From contig NZ_QJVJ01000006.1 in NCBI RefSeq assembly GCF_003217775.1, positions 186,001-250,000 of the forward strand: DNA of 64,000 bases, written 5' to 3'. Positions 8,466-16,860 of the stretch are shown here, piece by piece; position 1 is the stretch's first letter, and the number at the start of each line of letters is the position of its first letter. Position numbers and translations under genes: made by a program. The stretch is from Paenibacillus flagellatus. Lineage in GTDB: Bacteria; Bacillota; Bacilli; Paenibacillales; NBRC-103111. The notes under the pieces were generated by a model. It did not search any database. It saw only the letters and a program-made list of their open reading frames with translations, and had not been told where the DNA came from.

Positions 8466-9326
8466 CTATTGCTTTTTGGACGAGAGCTTCGCCAAGTCTT
8501 TCAATACTTTGCGGCTGCGCTCCAAATATTCGACCGACTTCTCGTAGTTGAGGCTGGCGACGCTCAAATACAGGATGTCGATCAGATTGAGCTGCGTAAT
8601 GCGCGACGTCATCGCGCCGCTGCGGATCTCGTTCTCCGTCGAGGCGGTGAACAGCGGGATGCCCGCCACGCCGCTCAGCGTCGTATGGCCGTACTTCGTG
8701 ATGCTGATCGTCGTCGCACCCGCCTCGTTCGCGTACAGCAAGCTTTGGATGACCGGCTTCGTCTCGCCCGAATACGAGATGCCGACCGCGACGTCGTCGG
8801 CCTGGATCGTGACGGCCGCCGTCAGCTGGACGGTAGGGTCGGTGAAGGTGAACGACGCTTTATTGATGCGCAAAAACTTTTGCTGGGCGTCCTGGGCGAT
8901 CAAGTTCGACGCGCCGGTGCCGTAGAAAAAAATCCGGTTCGCCCGGCTGAGCGCTTCGACCGCTCGCTGCAGATGGCCGAGGTCCAATATTTTCATCGTA
9001 TCGCGAATCGACTGCATGTTGTTGTGCGACACGTTCTGCACGATCGTGGCGATCGAGTCGTTCGGGCTGAACTCGCGGTATTCGTACGTTTCCTGCGCCT
9101 GCAAATCCCCTACGACTTTCATTTTCAGCTCCGGATACCCTTTGAACCCGAGCGATTTGCACAGCCGGATGATGGCCGCCTGGCTGCCCCCGCTCCGTTC
9201 CGCCAAGTCGGCGACGGACATGTGCGCCATGTCCTCCGGATGGTTTAAAATATAGTCCGCTATAATCCGCTCCGAAGGCGTGATATGCTGGAGCATTTCC
9301 CGTATGCGAATCAATCCGCCGTTCAA
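8466..9326 (-). CDS. murR: RpiR-family transcriptional regulator (MurR-like)
   Basis: Residues 1-75 form the HTH_6 domain (ITPSERIIADYILNHPED, then MSVADLAERSGGSQAAIIR as the DNA-reading helix). Residues about 120-260 form a SIS sugar-isomerase domain (RIFFYGTGASNLIAQDAQQ and GISYSGETKPVIQSL) that senses a phosphosugar. The start is TTG at 9326, 5 bases after GGTGGAG. It closes an operon with a NamZ-like muramidase, a sugar importer and a PIG-L deacetylase, and the locus diverges from murQ, so MurNAc-6-phosphate or a related sugar is the expected effector. RpiR-type palindromes at 15665-15695 are its likely operator. The gene name is by context. Confidence 0.85.
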   Translation of the reverse strand: MNGGLIRIREMLQHITPSERIIADYILNHPEDMAHMSVADLAERSGGSQAAIIRLCKSLGFKGYPELKMKVVGDLQAQETYEYREFSPNDSIATIVQNVSHNNMQSIRDTMKILDLGHLQRAVEALSRANRIFFYGTGASNLIAQDAQQKFLRINKASFTFTDPTVQLTAAVTIQADDVAVGISYSGETKPVIQSLLYANEAGATTISITKYGHTTLSGVAGIPLFTASTENEIRSGAMTSRITQLNLIDILYLSVASLNYEKSVEYLERSRKVLKDLAKLSSKKQ

Positions 9327-9358
9327 CCCGACTCCACCTTTACCGTTTGCCGGCCGTT

Positions 9359-10072
9359 TTATTCAAACCACTGCAGCCGCTTGTTCAGGCCGCCTCTCGG
9401 CACCATGAAGCCTTGCGCGCGCTTGAAGTAGACGGGTGCCCCGCGGACGACCGTCAACGCTTTGTAATAATCGATATACGGGAACCCGTACGTTTCCCCG
9501 CGTGCGAACGCGTACACGCTGAGCGCCTTCACCCAAGCCTCGAACGCCTCCTCCGGAATGTCGATGAACACCTCCGGCACGAATTCGTGCATGTCCTCCC
9601 AGTTTTCCGAGAAGTACAGCTTGCGCGCGTAATGGTGCGGCAGGTCGCGCTCGATCGTCTTGAGCGCCGCGTAGAAATGGGCGTCCTCGACGATTTTGTG
9701 CGTGTTCGCGTGGTCTTTGTGAATGCTGTGTTTCCAGTGCGTAATGATGATGTCCGGCTTCACTTCGCGGATGACGTCCGCGACCTCGTACTTGATCTCG
9801 TCGTTGACCGGAATTTCCGCGTCCTTGTATTGCAGGAACCGGACGTCGGCACCGAGAATTTCCGCCGCCTTGTACGCTTCCTCGATTTTTTGCTTCGCGT
9901 ATTCGTCCGGCGACAGGCGCGGATGGCCTTTCTCTCCCGGCGTCAAATGCAGAAACGTCGCCTTGTGGCCTTCCTGCGTATATTTCGCGATCGTCGCGCC
10001 GGCGGTCAGCTCTTGGTCGCCCGCGTGGGCGCTGATGGCGAGAATGTGCATTTTCTTTTGTTCGTCGGACAT
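9359..10072 (-). CDS. PIG-L family deacetylase (LmbE-like)
   Basis: The first strand carries SAHAGDQELTAGATIAKY, a variant of the AHPDDxE zinc motif that keeps the His and the Asp/Glu ligands but has AG where most members have PD. The second zinc element is HSIHKDHANTH. With 237 residues it matches the BshB/LmbE size class, whose members remove N-acetyl groups from GlcNAc-type sugars. Position inside the muramic-acid locus suggests a deacetylase for imported GlcNAc, MurNAc or a disaccharide. ATG at 10072 follows AGGAG. It lacks a signal peptide, so it acts in the cytosol. Confidence 0.88.
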   Translation of the reverse strand: MSDEQKKMHILAISAHAGDQELTAGATIAKYTQEGHKATFLHLTPGEKGHPRLSPDEYAKQKIEEAYKAAEILGADVRFLQYKDAEIPVNDEIKYEVADVIREVKPDIIITHWKHSIHKDHANTHKIVEDAHFYAALKTIERDLPHHYARKLYFSENWEDMHEFVPEVFIDIPEEAFEAWVKALSVYAFARGETYGFPYIDYYKALTVVRGAPVYFKRAQGFMVPRGGLNKRLQWFE

Positions 10073-10137
10073 GGTTCATTTCTCCTTTTCCATTGTAGCT
10101 TGTTTGGGGGGCGGGTTTCAAACCCGGTTCGGAAGAA

Positions 10138-11013
10138 CTATTCCTTCAGTCCCGAATTCATCATACCGCGTACGTAATATTTTTGCAGGAAGATGAAGAC
10201 GAGCAGAATCGGCACGGTGCTGATGACGAGCGCCGCATTGACGAGCGGCTGCGTCATGTTCGAATCGAGATGCGACTTCAGCTGCTGGATGCCGACCGGC
10301 AGCGTCGCCAAATCTTTGTTGACGGTGTACATGAGCAAGGACCAGATGAACTCGTTCCAGCTGCCGATAAATTCGAAGATCGCGAGCGTCGCGAGCGCCG
10401 GCACCGTCATCGGCAGGATGAGCTGGAAGAAGATGCGCAGCTCCGAGGCGCCGTCGATGCGGGCCGCTTCGATGTACGCGTCGTTGATCGTCATGATGAA
10501 CTGGCGCATGAGGAAGATGCCGAACGCGCTTACCGTAAACGGCAGGATGAGCGCCAGCGTATACTTCGCCATGCCCCCGTCCCCGCCCTCGCCCATCCAG
10601 TCGTTGCCGCCCACGAACGGGAAGTGGACCATGATGTAGAAGTTCGGGATGAGGAACAGAAACGCCGGGAACATCATCGTCGACAGGATGAAGCGGAAGA
10701 TCGTCTTCTGCCCGCGGAACCGCAGCTTCGTCAAGGCATAGCCCGCGAACGAGCTCGTCAGCAGCACGATGACCGTCGTGACGACCGACTTGACGAGGCT
10801 GTTCTTGAACAGGAGGCCGAGCTTCAGCTGCTCGAACGCCGTCGCGTAGTTGCTCGTCTCGAACGTCTCTGGGAACAGCGAGTAGTTCAGCCGGTTGTAA
10901 TCCGCCGCTCCCTTGAAGGAGGAGAAGAGCATCTCGAGAAACGGAAACACCATCATGATGCTGCCGACGATAATGACCGTGTACGAGAACCATGGAAATT
11001 TTTTCGGTTTCAT
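10138..11013 (-). CDS. sugar ABC importer permease (MalG type)
   Basis: Six predicted membrane helices carry the CUT1 inner-membrane signature with the EAA loop EAARIDGASELRIFFQLILP in the second half, which docks the ATPase. The start ATG 11013 shares its first base with the stop of the partner permease (TGATG), so the two are translationally coupled. The cluster has no ATPase gene, as usual for CUT1 systems of Bacillales that share an MsmX-type ATPase. The substrate is inferred to be a MurNAc-containing sugar from the flanking NamZ-like, MurQ and deacetylase genes. Confidence 0.93.
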   Translation of the reverse strand: MKPKKFPWFSYTVIIVGSIMMVFPFLEMLFSSFKGAADYNRLNYSLFPETFETSNYATAFEQLKLGLLFKNSLVKSVVTTVIVLLTSSFAGYALTKLRFRGQKTIFRFILSTMMFPAFLFLIPNFYIMVHFPFVGGNDWMGEGGDGGMAKYTLALILPFTVSAFGIFLMRQFIMTINDAYIEAARIDGASELRIFFQLILPMTVPALATLAIFEFIGSWNEFIWSLLMYTVNKDLATLPVGIQQLKSHLDSNMTQPLVNAALVISTVPILLVFIFLQKYYVRGMMNSGLKE

Positions 11014-11915
11014 CAGTAGCTTTCCACTCCTCCCCGGCGAAATACGGTCAGCTGGACGATCGTGACGATGAAGACGCAGACGAACAGCACGAACGCCATG
11101 GCGCTCGCCGTTCCCCAGTTGCCGTAGGAGAACGCCTGGTTATACATTTCCAGCCCCCCGACGTTCGTCGAGTTGCCTGGTCCGCCGTTCTTCGTCATGA
11201 CGAGCGACAGCGTGAACGACTGCAGGCCGCCGATGAACGACGTAATGAGGACGAACAGGATGGACGGCTTCAGCAGCGGAAACGTAATTTTCGTAAAAAT
11301 ATCCGACAGCCCCGCGCCCTCGAGCGTCGCCGCCTCGTAATAGTCCTCGGGAATCGCCTTCAGCCCGGCGGTCAGGATAAGCACCGAGCTGCCGATGCCG
11401 AGCCAGCCGCCGACGACGATAATCGAGGCGAGCGCGGTCGTCGGGTCGTCGAGAAACTTGATCGACGATACGCCGAGCTTGTTCAGCACCGCGTTGATGA
11501 GCCCGTTCGTCGGGTTGTACAAGTACAGCCATACGTTGCCGATCGCCACGACCGTCGTGACCGTCGGCAGGAAGTACAGCGTCCGCCAAAACCCTTCGTA
11601 CTTGAGCCGGGTAATCATGTACGACACCATCAGCGCGATGAGGAACGAGATGGCGACCGTGCCGAAGGCGAACACGAACGTGTTTTTCAGAATCGGATTG
11701 ACGAACGTCGAGCCGTCGGCGAACAGCGCCTTGTAATTTTTCAGCCCGACCCAGTCGATCAGCGTCAGGTCGAAGCCGCCCCATTCCGTAAAGCTCAAGT
11801 ACAGCGAGAACAGAAGCGGAATGAGGAAAAAGACGGCGTAAAACACGACGACCGGCGACAGAAACGCCCAGCCGAGCAGCCCTTGGCCGCGGTTCAGCTT
11901 GCTTTTACCGCTCAC
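11013..11915 (-). CDS. sugar ABC importer permease (MalF type)
   Basis: This 300-residue protein with six helices opens with GLLGWAFLSPVVVFYAVFF. It has the MalF-type EAA loop EAATLEGAGLSDIFTKITFP before the last helices. The start is GTG 11915, 7 bases after AAGGAGG. It pairs with the MalG-type permease that follows and with the binding lipoprotein encoded upstream, from which it is separated by a hairpin that may reduce read-through. Confidence 0.93.
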   Translation of the reverse strand: MSGKSKLNRGQGLLGWAFLSPVVVFYAVFFLIPLLFSLYLSFTEWGGFDLTLIDWVGLKNYKALFADGSTFVNPILKNTFVFAFGTVAISFLIALMVSYMITRLKYEGFWRTLYFLPTVTTVVAIGNVWLYLYNPTNGLINAVLNKLGVSSIKFLDDPTTALASIIVVGGWLGIGSSVLILTAGLKAIPEDYYEAATLEGAGLSDIFTKITFPLLKPSILFVLITSFIGGLQSFTLSLVMTKNGGPGNSTNVGGLEMYNQAFSYGNWGTASAMAFVLFVCVFIVTIVQLTVFRRGGVESY

Positions 11916-11960
11916 GGCATTGCCTCCTTAACAAATCCCCGAATGGCGGCGCGGACCGTA

Positions 11961-11990
11961 AAAAGAAGGTCGGGCCGGAAGGCCGGCCCG
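11961..11990 (-). terminator. intra-operon attenuator hairpin between binding protein and permeases
   Basis: An 8-bp GC-only stem (CGGGCCGG/CCGGCCCG, loop of 4) is followed on the minus strand by ACCTTCTTTTT. Such partial terminators after binding-protein genes make more lipoprotein than permease. Confidence 0.65.
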
Positions 11991-11998
11991 TACCCCGC

Positions 11999-13324
11999 TT
12001 ACTCTGCGCCCAGCTTCGATTGAATTTCTTTTTGCGCCGCCTGGACGGCCGCTTCCGGCGTCGTTTGCCCGGTCCACGTGCTCTCGATTTGCTTGAACAA
12101 AATGTCCTGGATTTCCGTACCGGCCGCCGGGTTCGGCTCCGGCTGCGCGTAGTTGAGCGCGTCCACGAACGTTTTCAACACTTCGTCGCTCGCCAGCTTG
12201 TCTTTGATCGGCTTCGCGTCGAGGTCGGACTTGCGCGTCGACAGGGAGTTGAACGCGTCCAGCAGGAAGCTGCCTTCCGGCGTCAAGCCGTCCTTGATCG
12301 AGACGGTGTTGAACCATTTCAGGAATTCCCAAGCTTCCTTCTGATGCTTGGACTTGTTGTTGACGCCCCACATCCACGTATAGGCGACCGAGCCCTTCTT
12401 CGTGCCGTCCGGGGACGGCAGCGGAGCGGCGCCGATGTTTTTGTACGCGTCCTTCATCGTGCCTTGCAGGGAGCCGGCCCACCAGCCCGCTTGGATCGTC
12501 ATCGCCGTCTGTTCGGCGCCGAACGTCTTGCTTACGCTGAACGAAACGTCGGCGATGCCGTCCTTGTAAAACTTCGCGGCGTATTCCATCGTCTTCTTGC
12601 CGGCGTCGGAGTCGAGCTGCGCCTTCTTCAGGTCGTCGCTGATCAGCTGGCCGCCCGCCGTCGCCATGAGCGCCATGAACGGCTGGTCGACGATCGACGC
12701 GTAGCCGCGCGCGAAGCCGAACCCTTGCTGGACGATTTTGCCGGAGGCGTCCTTCTTCGTAATCGCTTTCGCCATATTGTACATTTCGTCCCACGTTTTG
12801 GGCGGGTTATCGAAGCCGGCGTCCTTCAACATCTTTTTGTTGTAGAACAGCGCGTAGGCGTTCACCTCGGTCGGGAAGCCGTACACTTTGCCGCCGATCG
12901 AGGCGCCCTTCACCGACGCTTCGGGGTAATTTTTCTTCACGTCGTCGAGGACGTCCGCCGGCGGCTCCGCGAGCACCTTGCTCTTCGTCAGCTGGCCGCC
13001 CCAGAGCGAGTAGACGTGCATGATGTCGGCGACTTGGCCGGCCGTCTGCTTCGCCTGGATCGTCTTCAGCAGCTCGCCGAAGTCGACCGGCTCGAGCTTC
13101 ACTTGAATGTCCGGATGGTCTTTGTTCCACATGTCGACGTACGGCTTCAGCTTCTCTTCCTGCGGACCGGCGTAGTGGGACAGCAGCGTCAGCGTCACCG
13201 GCTCCTTCGCCTTGTCGCCGCCGCTTCCCGCCGCGTCGTCCTTGCTCGAGCCGCAGGCGGCCAAGCTGACGGCCAGCGCCGACGTGACGGCGAGGCTTAC
13301 TGCGCGTGTAGCCAATTTCTTCAT
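11999..13324 (-). CDS. extracellular sugar-binding lipoprotein of the ABC importer
   Basis: This 441-residue protein starts at ATG 13324 after GGGAGGT. The lipoprotein signal ends LAVSLAAC at about residue 24, so Cys becomes the lipid anchor. The mature part has the family 1 solute-binding fold (LTLLSHYAGPQEEKLKPYVD, then GKVYGFPTEVNAYALFYNK and NPPKTWDEMYNMAKAI). It feeds the MalF/MalG pair encoded downstream. Given the neighbours, the ligand is predicted to be a cell-wall sugar such as MurNAc or GlcNAc-MurNAc; the sequence itself shows only that it binds a sugar-like ligand. Confidence 0.93.
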   Translation of the reverse strand: MKKLATRAVSLAVTSALAVSLAACGSSKDDAAGSGGDKAKEPVTLTLLSHYAGPQEEKLKPYVDMWNKDHPDIQVKLEPVDFGELLKTIQAKQTAGQVADIMHVYSLWGGQLTKSKVLAEPPADVLDDVKKNYPEASVKGASIGGKVYGFPTEVNAYALFYNKKMLKDAGFDNPPKTWDEMYNMAKAITKKDASGKIVQQGFGFARGYASIVDQPFMALMATAGGQLISDDLKKAQLDSDAGKKTMEYAAKFYKDGIADVSFSVSKTFGAEQTAMTIQAGWWAGSLQGTMKDAYKNIGAAPLPSPDGTKKGSVAYTWMWGVNNKSKHQKEAWEFLKWFNTVSIKDGLTPEGSFLLDAFNSLSTRKSDLDAKPIKDKLASDEVLKTFVDALNYAQPEPNPAAGTEIQDILFKQIESTWTGQTTPEAAVQAAQKEIQSKLGAE

Positions 13325-13385
13325 GAATGAGACCTCCCTGAGAAAATGGTTATATTTATGGAGCTTGCCGCGGCCGTCGAGACCG

Positions 13386-14351
13386 TCAGAAGCTCTTCTT
13401 GCACACGTGGAAACGGCGCGTAATCTCGAAGCCGAGCTTCTTATACAAATGTCCCGCCGTCGTCGTCTCGCCGGTCCATAGAAACCAGGCGCCGTGCAGT
13501 CCTTGCGCCCGCATGTTGGCGAGACAGTCGTGCAGCAAAATTTTGCCGAGCCCTTTGCCCTGCTGGGACGGATCGACGCCGAACGGACCGAACCGCTCGC
13601 GGATCCCTTCGTAGCCGCCGTGCATGCAGAAGCCGACGAGACGGCCGTTCTCGCGGGCGATATGGATCGCCGTCAGCGGCAGTCCGCGCAGCACCCCTTC
13701 GCGCATGGCGCGTCCCCAGTCGGGGTTGAAGACGTCGGTGGCGAACCGGATGACGTCGACCAGATCGCGGTCCTGCGCCAGCTCGAACGTGTAGCCTTCC
13801 TGGAGGCGCCGCTGCTTCAGCTCCTTCACGTCCTGCGGGTACGAGTAGGCGACGAGCGAGTAGTCCATCGCCACCGGCGAGTACAGCTTCGCGAACCCTT
13901 GCTTTTGCAAAAACGCGTAGCCGTCCGGATAGCTGCTCTCGTCAACGCCCGGAACGAAATAGTTCGGCGCGTACGAGGAGAAAAATACGTGCTTGCGCCC
14001 GTGCTTGGCGAGAAACGCGAACGCCTCCTCCATGAGCCGGGTGCCGACGCCTTGCCGGCGTACGTCCGGCGCGACGAAGAAAAACGTCACCCAGCCGTTG
14101 TCCGGCTCGAGGTCGGTGCCGTGCATCGGCAGCACCCGGCGCAGGCTGTATACCGCGCCGACGAGCCGCTCGCCTTCGAAGGCGAGACGAAGCCCTTCCG
14201 GATCGAAGTTCGCGTCGAGCAGCACCATATTGCGGAACCGCAGCGGCGTAATCGGATCGTGGTGCAGGCATTCGTTCCAGAGCGCGACGATCGCCGCCTC
14301 GTCCCCCGATTCGTAATGCCGGTATTGAATCGTCGTCATGATCGTGTCCAT
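13386..14351 (-). CDS. double-domain GNAT acetyltransferase
   Basis: Two GNAT folds are joined in 321 residues. The acetyl-CoA P-loop of the first is RRQGVGTRLMEEAF and of the second QQGKGLGKILLHDCL, the latter followed by the usual NxxTxxLYKKLGF-like end (TAGHLYKKLGFEI). ATG at 14351 gives MDTIMTTIQ; ATG at 14339, spaced 12 bases from GGGG, is a possible alternative. It begins 10 bases after the NamZ-like gene, so it belongs to the same operon. An amino sugar made by the PIG-L deacetylase could be its acceptor, but this is only inference from position. Confidence 0.88.
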   Translation of the reverse strand: MDTIMTTIQYRHYESGDEAAIVALWNECLHHDPITPLRFRNMVLLDANFDPEGLRLAFEGERLVGAVYSLRRVLPMHGTDLEPDNGWVTFFFVAPDVRRQGVGTRLMEEAFAFLAKHGRKHVFFSSYAPNYFVPGVDESSYPDGYAFLQKQGFAKLYSPVAMDYSLVAYSYPQDVKELKQRRLQEGYTFELAQDRDLVDVIRFATDVFNPDWGRAMREGVLRGLPLTAIHIARENGRLVGFCMHGGYEGIRERFGPFGVDPSQQGKGLGKILLHDCLANMRAQGLHGAWFLWTGETTTAGHLYKKLGFEITRRFHVCKKSF

Positions 14352-14361
14352 CCCCTTCGCC

Positions 14362-15576
14362 TTATTCGTACAGCAAGTACGCTTCGCGCGTCTTCGCCCA
14401 TTCCGCCGCCTCGCGGTCCCAGTCGTCCGCGATCCGTTCGGCCGCCCCCGGCTCGTGGAGCGTCAGCCGGACGCGATCGCCGCCGGAGAGCAGATCGATG
14501 AACGTCTTGCCTCCTTCTTTGTAAGGCGGCAGCCATTGGAACTGATCCGGATGCATCTTCTGGATCTGCTCCAGCATATAAAGTCCGGTTCGTACGGCCC
14601 GGTACGCTTGCGGATCGGTCACGTACACCTGAATGCCGGAGCACAGCTCCCCTTTCTGCTTCGAGAACATCGGCGTGAAGTAAACCGGGTGGAACACGAC
14701 GCCCGGCAGCCCTCGCCGGTTCAGCGCGTCGGCCGTCGCCTTTCCGTCGAGCCACGGAGCGCCGATCATCTCGAACGGCTTCGTCGTTCCCCGTCCTTCG
14801 GACAAGTTCGTCCCTTCGAACAGGCACGTGCCGGAGTAGACGCGAACCGTATCCATCGTCGGCATGTTCGGCGACGGCATCATCCACGGCAAGCCCGTCT
14901 CGGGATATTCCATCCGGCGGCTCCAGCCCTCCAGCGGGACGACCTGCAGCCGGCATTTCGGCTCCGACTGGTCGTTGACGAGCCGCGCGAACTCTCCGAT
15001 CGTCATCCCGGTGCGGAACGGCACCTGCCAGACGCCGACCATCGACTGGTAGCCGTCGCGCAGCAGCCCGCCCTCGACGGCGACGCCGCCGAGCGGATTC
15101 GGCCGATCGAGGACGATCAGCTCCTTGCCCGCCTTCGCGCACGCCTGCATTGTGTAGACGAGCGTCGTCAAGTACGTGTAGAACCGGACGCCCAAGTCCT
15201 GAATGTCGAACACGACCGCGTCCACCGCCTCGAGCATATCCGCCGTCGGCGCTCGATGCTTGCCGTACAGGCTGAAGACGGGAATGCCGAGCGCGGGATC
15301 CGTCTCGTCCTCGAACAGCAGTCCCGCCTGCCGCTCCCCGCGGATGCCGTGCTCGCAAGCGAACAAGGCGGTCAGCTTCGCGGAGCCGAGCTCCGCGCAG
15401 ACGTCGATCGTGGACCGGAAATCCCGCGTCATGCCCGTCGGGTTCGTCAACAGCCCGAACCGCTTCCCTTCCAAGTATGAGGCGGCCGAAGCGGCCAACC
15501 GGTCCGCGCCGCTCAGGACGGCCCCGCCAACCTTTGCATGTGCCAATCGATGTTCCCCCGTTTCCGTTTTTGGCAT
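14362..15576 (-). CDS. namZ: NamZ-like exo-beta-N-acetylmuramidase (DUF1343), apparently cytosolic
   Basis: This 404-residue protein matches the DUF1343 family throughout: GLLTNPTGMTRDFRSTIDV, FACEHGIRGERQAG, VFDIQDLGVRFYTYLTTLVY, LDRPNPLGG, SPNMPTMDTVRVYSGTCLF and EGRGTTKPFEMIGAPW. B. subtilis NamZ, of the same family, removes MurNAc from non-reducing ends of peptidoglycan fragments and is secreted. Here the N-terminus (MPKTETGEHRLAHAK) is hydrophilic with no signal peptide, which suggests action on imported fragments. The start is uncertain: ATG 15576 has a poor ribosome site, while TTG at 15546 lies 8 bases after GGGGG; neither adds a signal peptide. It is the first gene of the salvage operon. 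Confidence 0.87.
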   Translation of the reverse strand: MPKTETGEHRLAHAKVGGAVLSGADRLAASAASYLEGKRFGLLTNPTGMTRDFRSTIDVCAELGSAKLTALFACEHGIRGERQAGLLFEDETDPALGIPVFSLYGKHRAPTADMLEAVDAVVFDIQDLGVRFYTYLTTLVYTMQACAKAGKELIVLDRPNPLGGVAVEGGLLRDGYQSMVGVWQVPFRTGMTIGEFARLVNDQSEPKCRLQVVPLEGWSRRMEYPETGLPWMMPSPNMPTMDTVRVYSGTCLFEGTNLSEGRGTTKPFEMIGAPWLDGKATADALNRRGLPGVVFHPVYFTPMFSKQKGELCSGIQVYVTDPQAYRAVRTGLYMLEQIQKMHPDQFQWLPPYKEGGKTFIDLLSGGDRVRLTLHEPGAAERIADDWDREAAEWAKTREAYLLYE

Positions 15577-15653
15577 CGCTTACAATAGGCGATCATAAAA
15601 CATTAATTCATTTTCTACAAGCACCATTAAAACTTTATTTTAGCCACAGCCCC

Positions 15654-15738
15654 ATTATAACAGCTTGAAACAATATTTCAACAAAAATGTTTTGTCATAA
15701 AAAAATATTTTACAGATGCACTCGTTTTCGTTTATAGT
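15654..15738. promoter_or_regulatory. bidirectional namZ/murQ promoter with overlapping RpiR-type palindromes
   Basis: Leftward, a -35 TTGAAA (15681-15676) and -10 TATAAT (15659-15654) are 16 bases apart. Rightward, TTTACA (15709-15714) and TATAGT (15733-15738) are 18 apart. Two adjoining inverted repeats sit in the centre: TTGAAA-N5-TTTCAA at 15665-15681 and ACAAAA-N3-TTTTGT at 15681-15695. The first one contains the leftward -35 and spacer, so a bound dimer would block namZ transcription. The nearby RpiR protein is the natural ligand. Confidence 0.75.
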
Positions 15739-15780
15739 AAGGAAAAATACCCGTTCCGGGACTACCCATCGGAGGGATTC

Positions 15781-16731
15781 ATGATGAAGCTATACTTGGA
15801 CCGGCTTACGACCGAGCAGCGCAACGAACGGACGCGCGACATCGACCAGGCGTCCACCGTCGGCATGCTCGAAATGATGAACGACGAAGACCAATTGATC
15901 GCGGCCGCCGTCCGGCAGGCCATACCCGATATCGGCCGGGCGGTGGATACGATCGTCGACCGTTTCCGCCGCGGCGGCAAGCTGTTTTATTTCGGCGCGG
16001 GGACGAGCGGGCGGCTCGGCGTGCTCGACGCCTCCGAATGCCCGCCGACGTTCGGCACCGATCCGGAGCTGGTGCAGGGCGTCATCGCCGGAGGCGATAC
16101 GGCGATCCGCACGGCGATCGAGGGCGCCGAGGATAACGAGGCGCTCGGCGCCGAGGACGTCGCCCGATGCGGCGTCGGCGCGGACGACGTTCTCGTCGGC
16201 ATCGCAGCGAGCGGCCGGACGCCGTACGTCATCGGCGCGATGAAGCGGGCCCGGGAGGCGGGCGCGGCCGTCGTCTGCGTGTGCAACAACGCGAATTCGG
16301 CGATGCGCGAGCATGCGGACGTCGCGATCGAGGTCGTCGTCGGGCCGGAGGTCGTGCTCGGCTCGACGCGGCTCAAAGCCGGCACCGCGCAGAAGATGGT
16401 GCTGAACATGCTGACGACCGCCTCCTTCATCCAGATGGGCAAAGTGTACGGCAACCTGATGGTCGACCTGCGGGCGACGAACGTGAAGCTCGTCAACCGC
16501 GCGAAGCAGATGATCCGCATGGCGACGGGCGCCCCGGACGAGGCGGTAGAGCGAGCGTTCAAGGCGACCGGAGGCGACGTGAAGACGGCGGTCGTCATGA
16601 TCGCGACGAATTCGCCGATCGAGCGGGCGGCGAAGCTGCTCGAGCAGGCGGGCGGCTTCGTCCGCGAGGCGATCCGGCTCGGCGCGCCGGAGAAGCCGAC
16701 GGATCGGCGCATCTCCGGCGATACGCCGTAA
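15781..16731 (+). CDS. murQ: N-acetylmuramic acid 6-phosphate etherase
   Basis: MurQ cleaves the D-lactyl ether of MurNAc-6-phosphate to give GlcNAc-6-phosphate. The 316-residue protein contains the SIS signature FYFGAGTSGRLGVLDASECP with the catalytic Glu, then GIAASGRTPYVIGAMKRA, GPEVVLGSTRLKAGTAQK and the C-terminal helical part with NRAKQMIRMATG. ATG at 15781 lies 5 bases after GGAGG, with a second in-frame ATG 3 bases later. It is read away from the namZ-importer-murR operon and shares its control region. An insertion sequence begins 16 bases after the stop, so its original downstream context has been lost. Confidence 0.96.
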   Translation: MMKLYLDRLTTEQRNERTRDIDQASTVGMLEMMNDEDQLIAAAVRQAIPDIGRAVDTIVDRFRRGGKLFYFGAGTSGRLGVLDASECPPTFGTDPELVQGVIAGGDTAIRTAIEGAEDNEALGAEDVARCGVGADDVLVGIAASGRTPYVIGAMKRAREAGAAVVCVCNNANSAMREHADVAIEVVVGPEVVLGSTRLKAGTAQKMVLNMLTTASFIQMGKVYGNLMVDLRATNVKLVNRAKQMIRMATGAPDEAVERAFKATGGDVKTAVVMIATNSPIERAAKLLEQAGGFVREAIRLGAPEKPTDRRISGDTP

Positions 16732-16811
16732 GCCGGCGGTCATAAGCAAAAGAGGGTGTCCCAAAAGTAACTATTTGGGCCAGTCTACGTAGCAAACAAA
16801 GTAAATCGTTT

Positions 16812-16860
16812 AAAAAACAAGGAGCTAAGCGGCCTGTTTTCGCTTAGCTCCTTGTTTTTT
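16812..16860. terminator. perfect 20-bp hairpin at the 3' end of the transposase
   Basis: Arms 16812-16831 and 16841-16860 are perfectly complementary with a 9-base loop and A6/T6 outer ends, so it can terminate in both directions. It overlaps the last codons of the transposase and would also stop murQ transcription entering the element. Confidence 0.8.
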
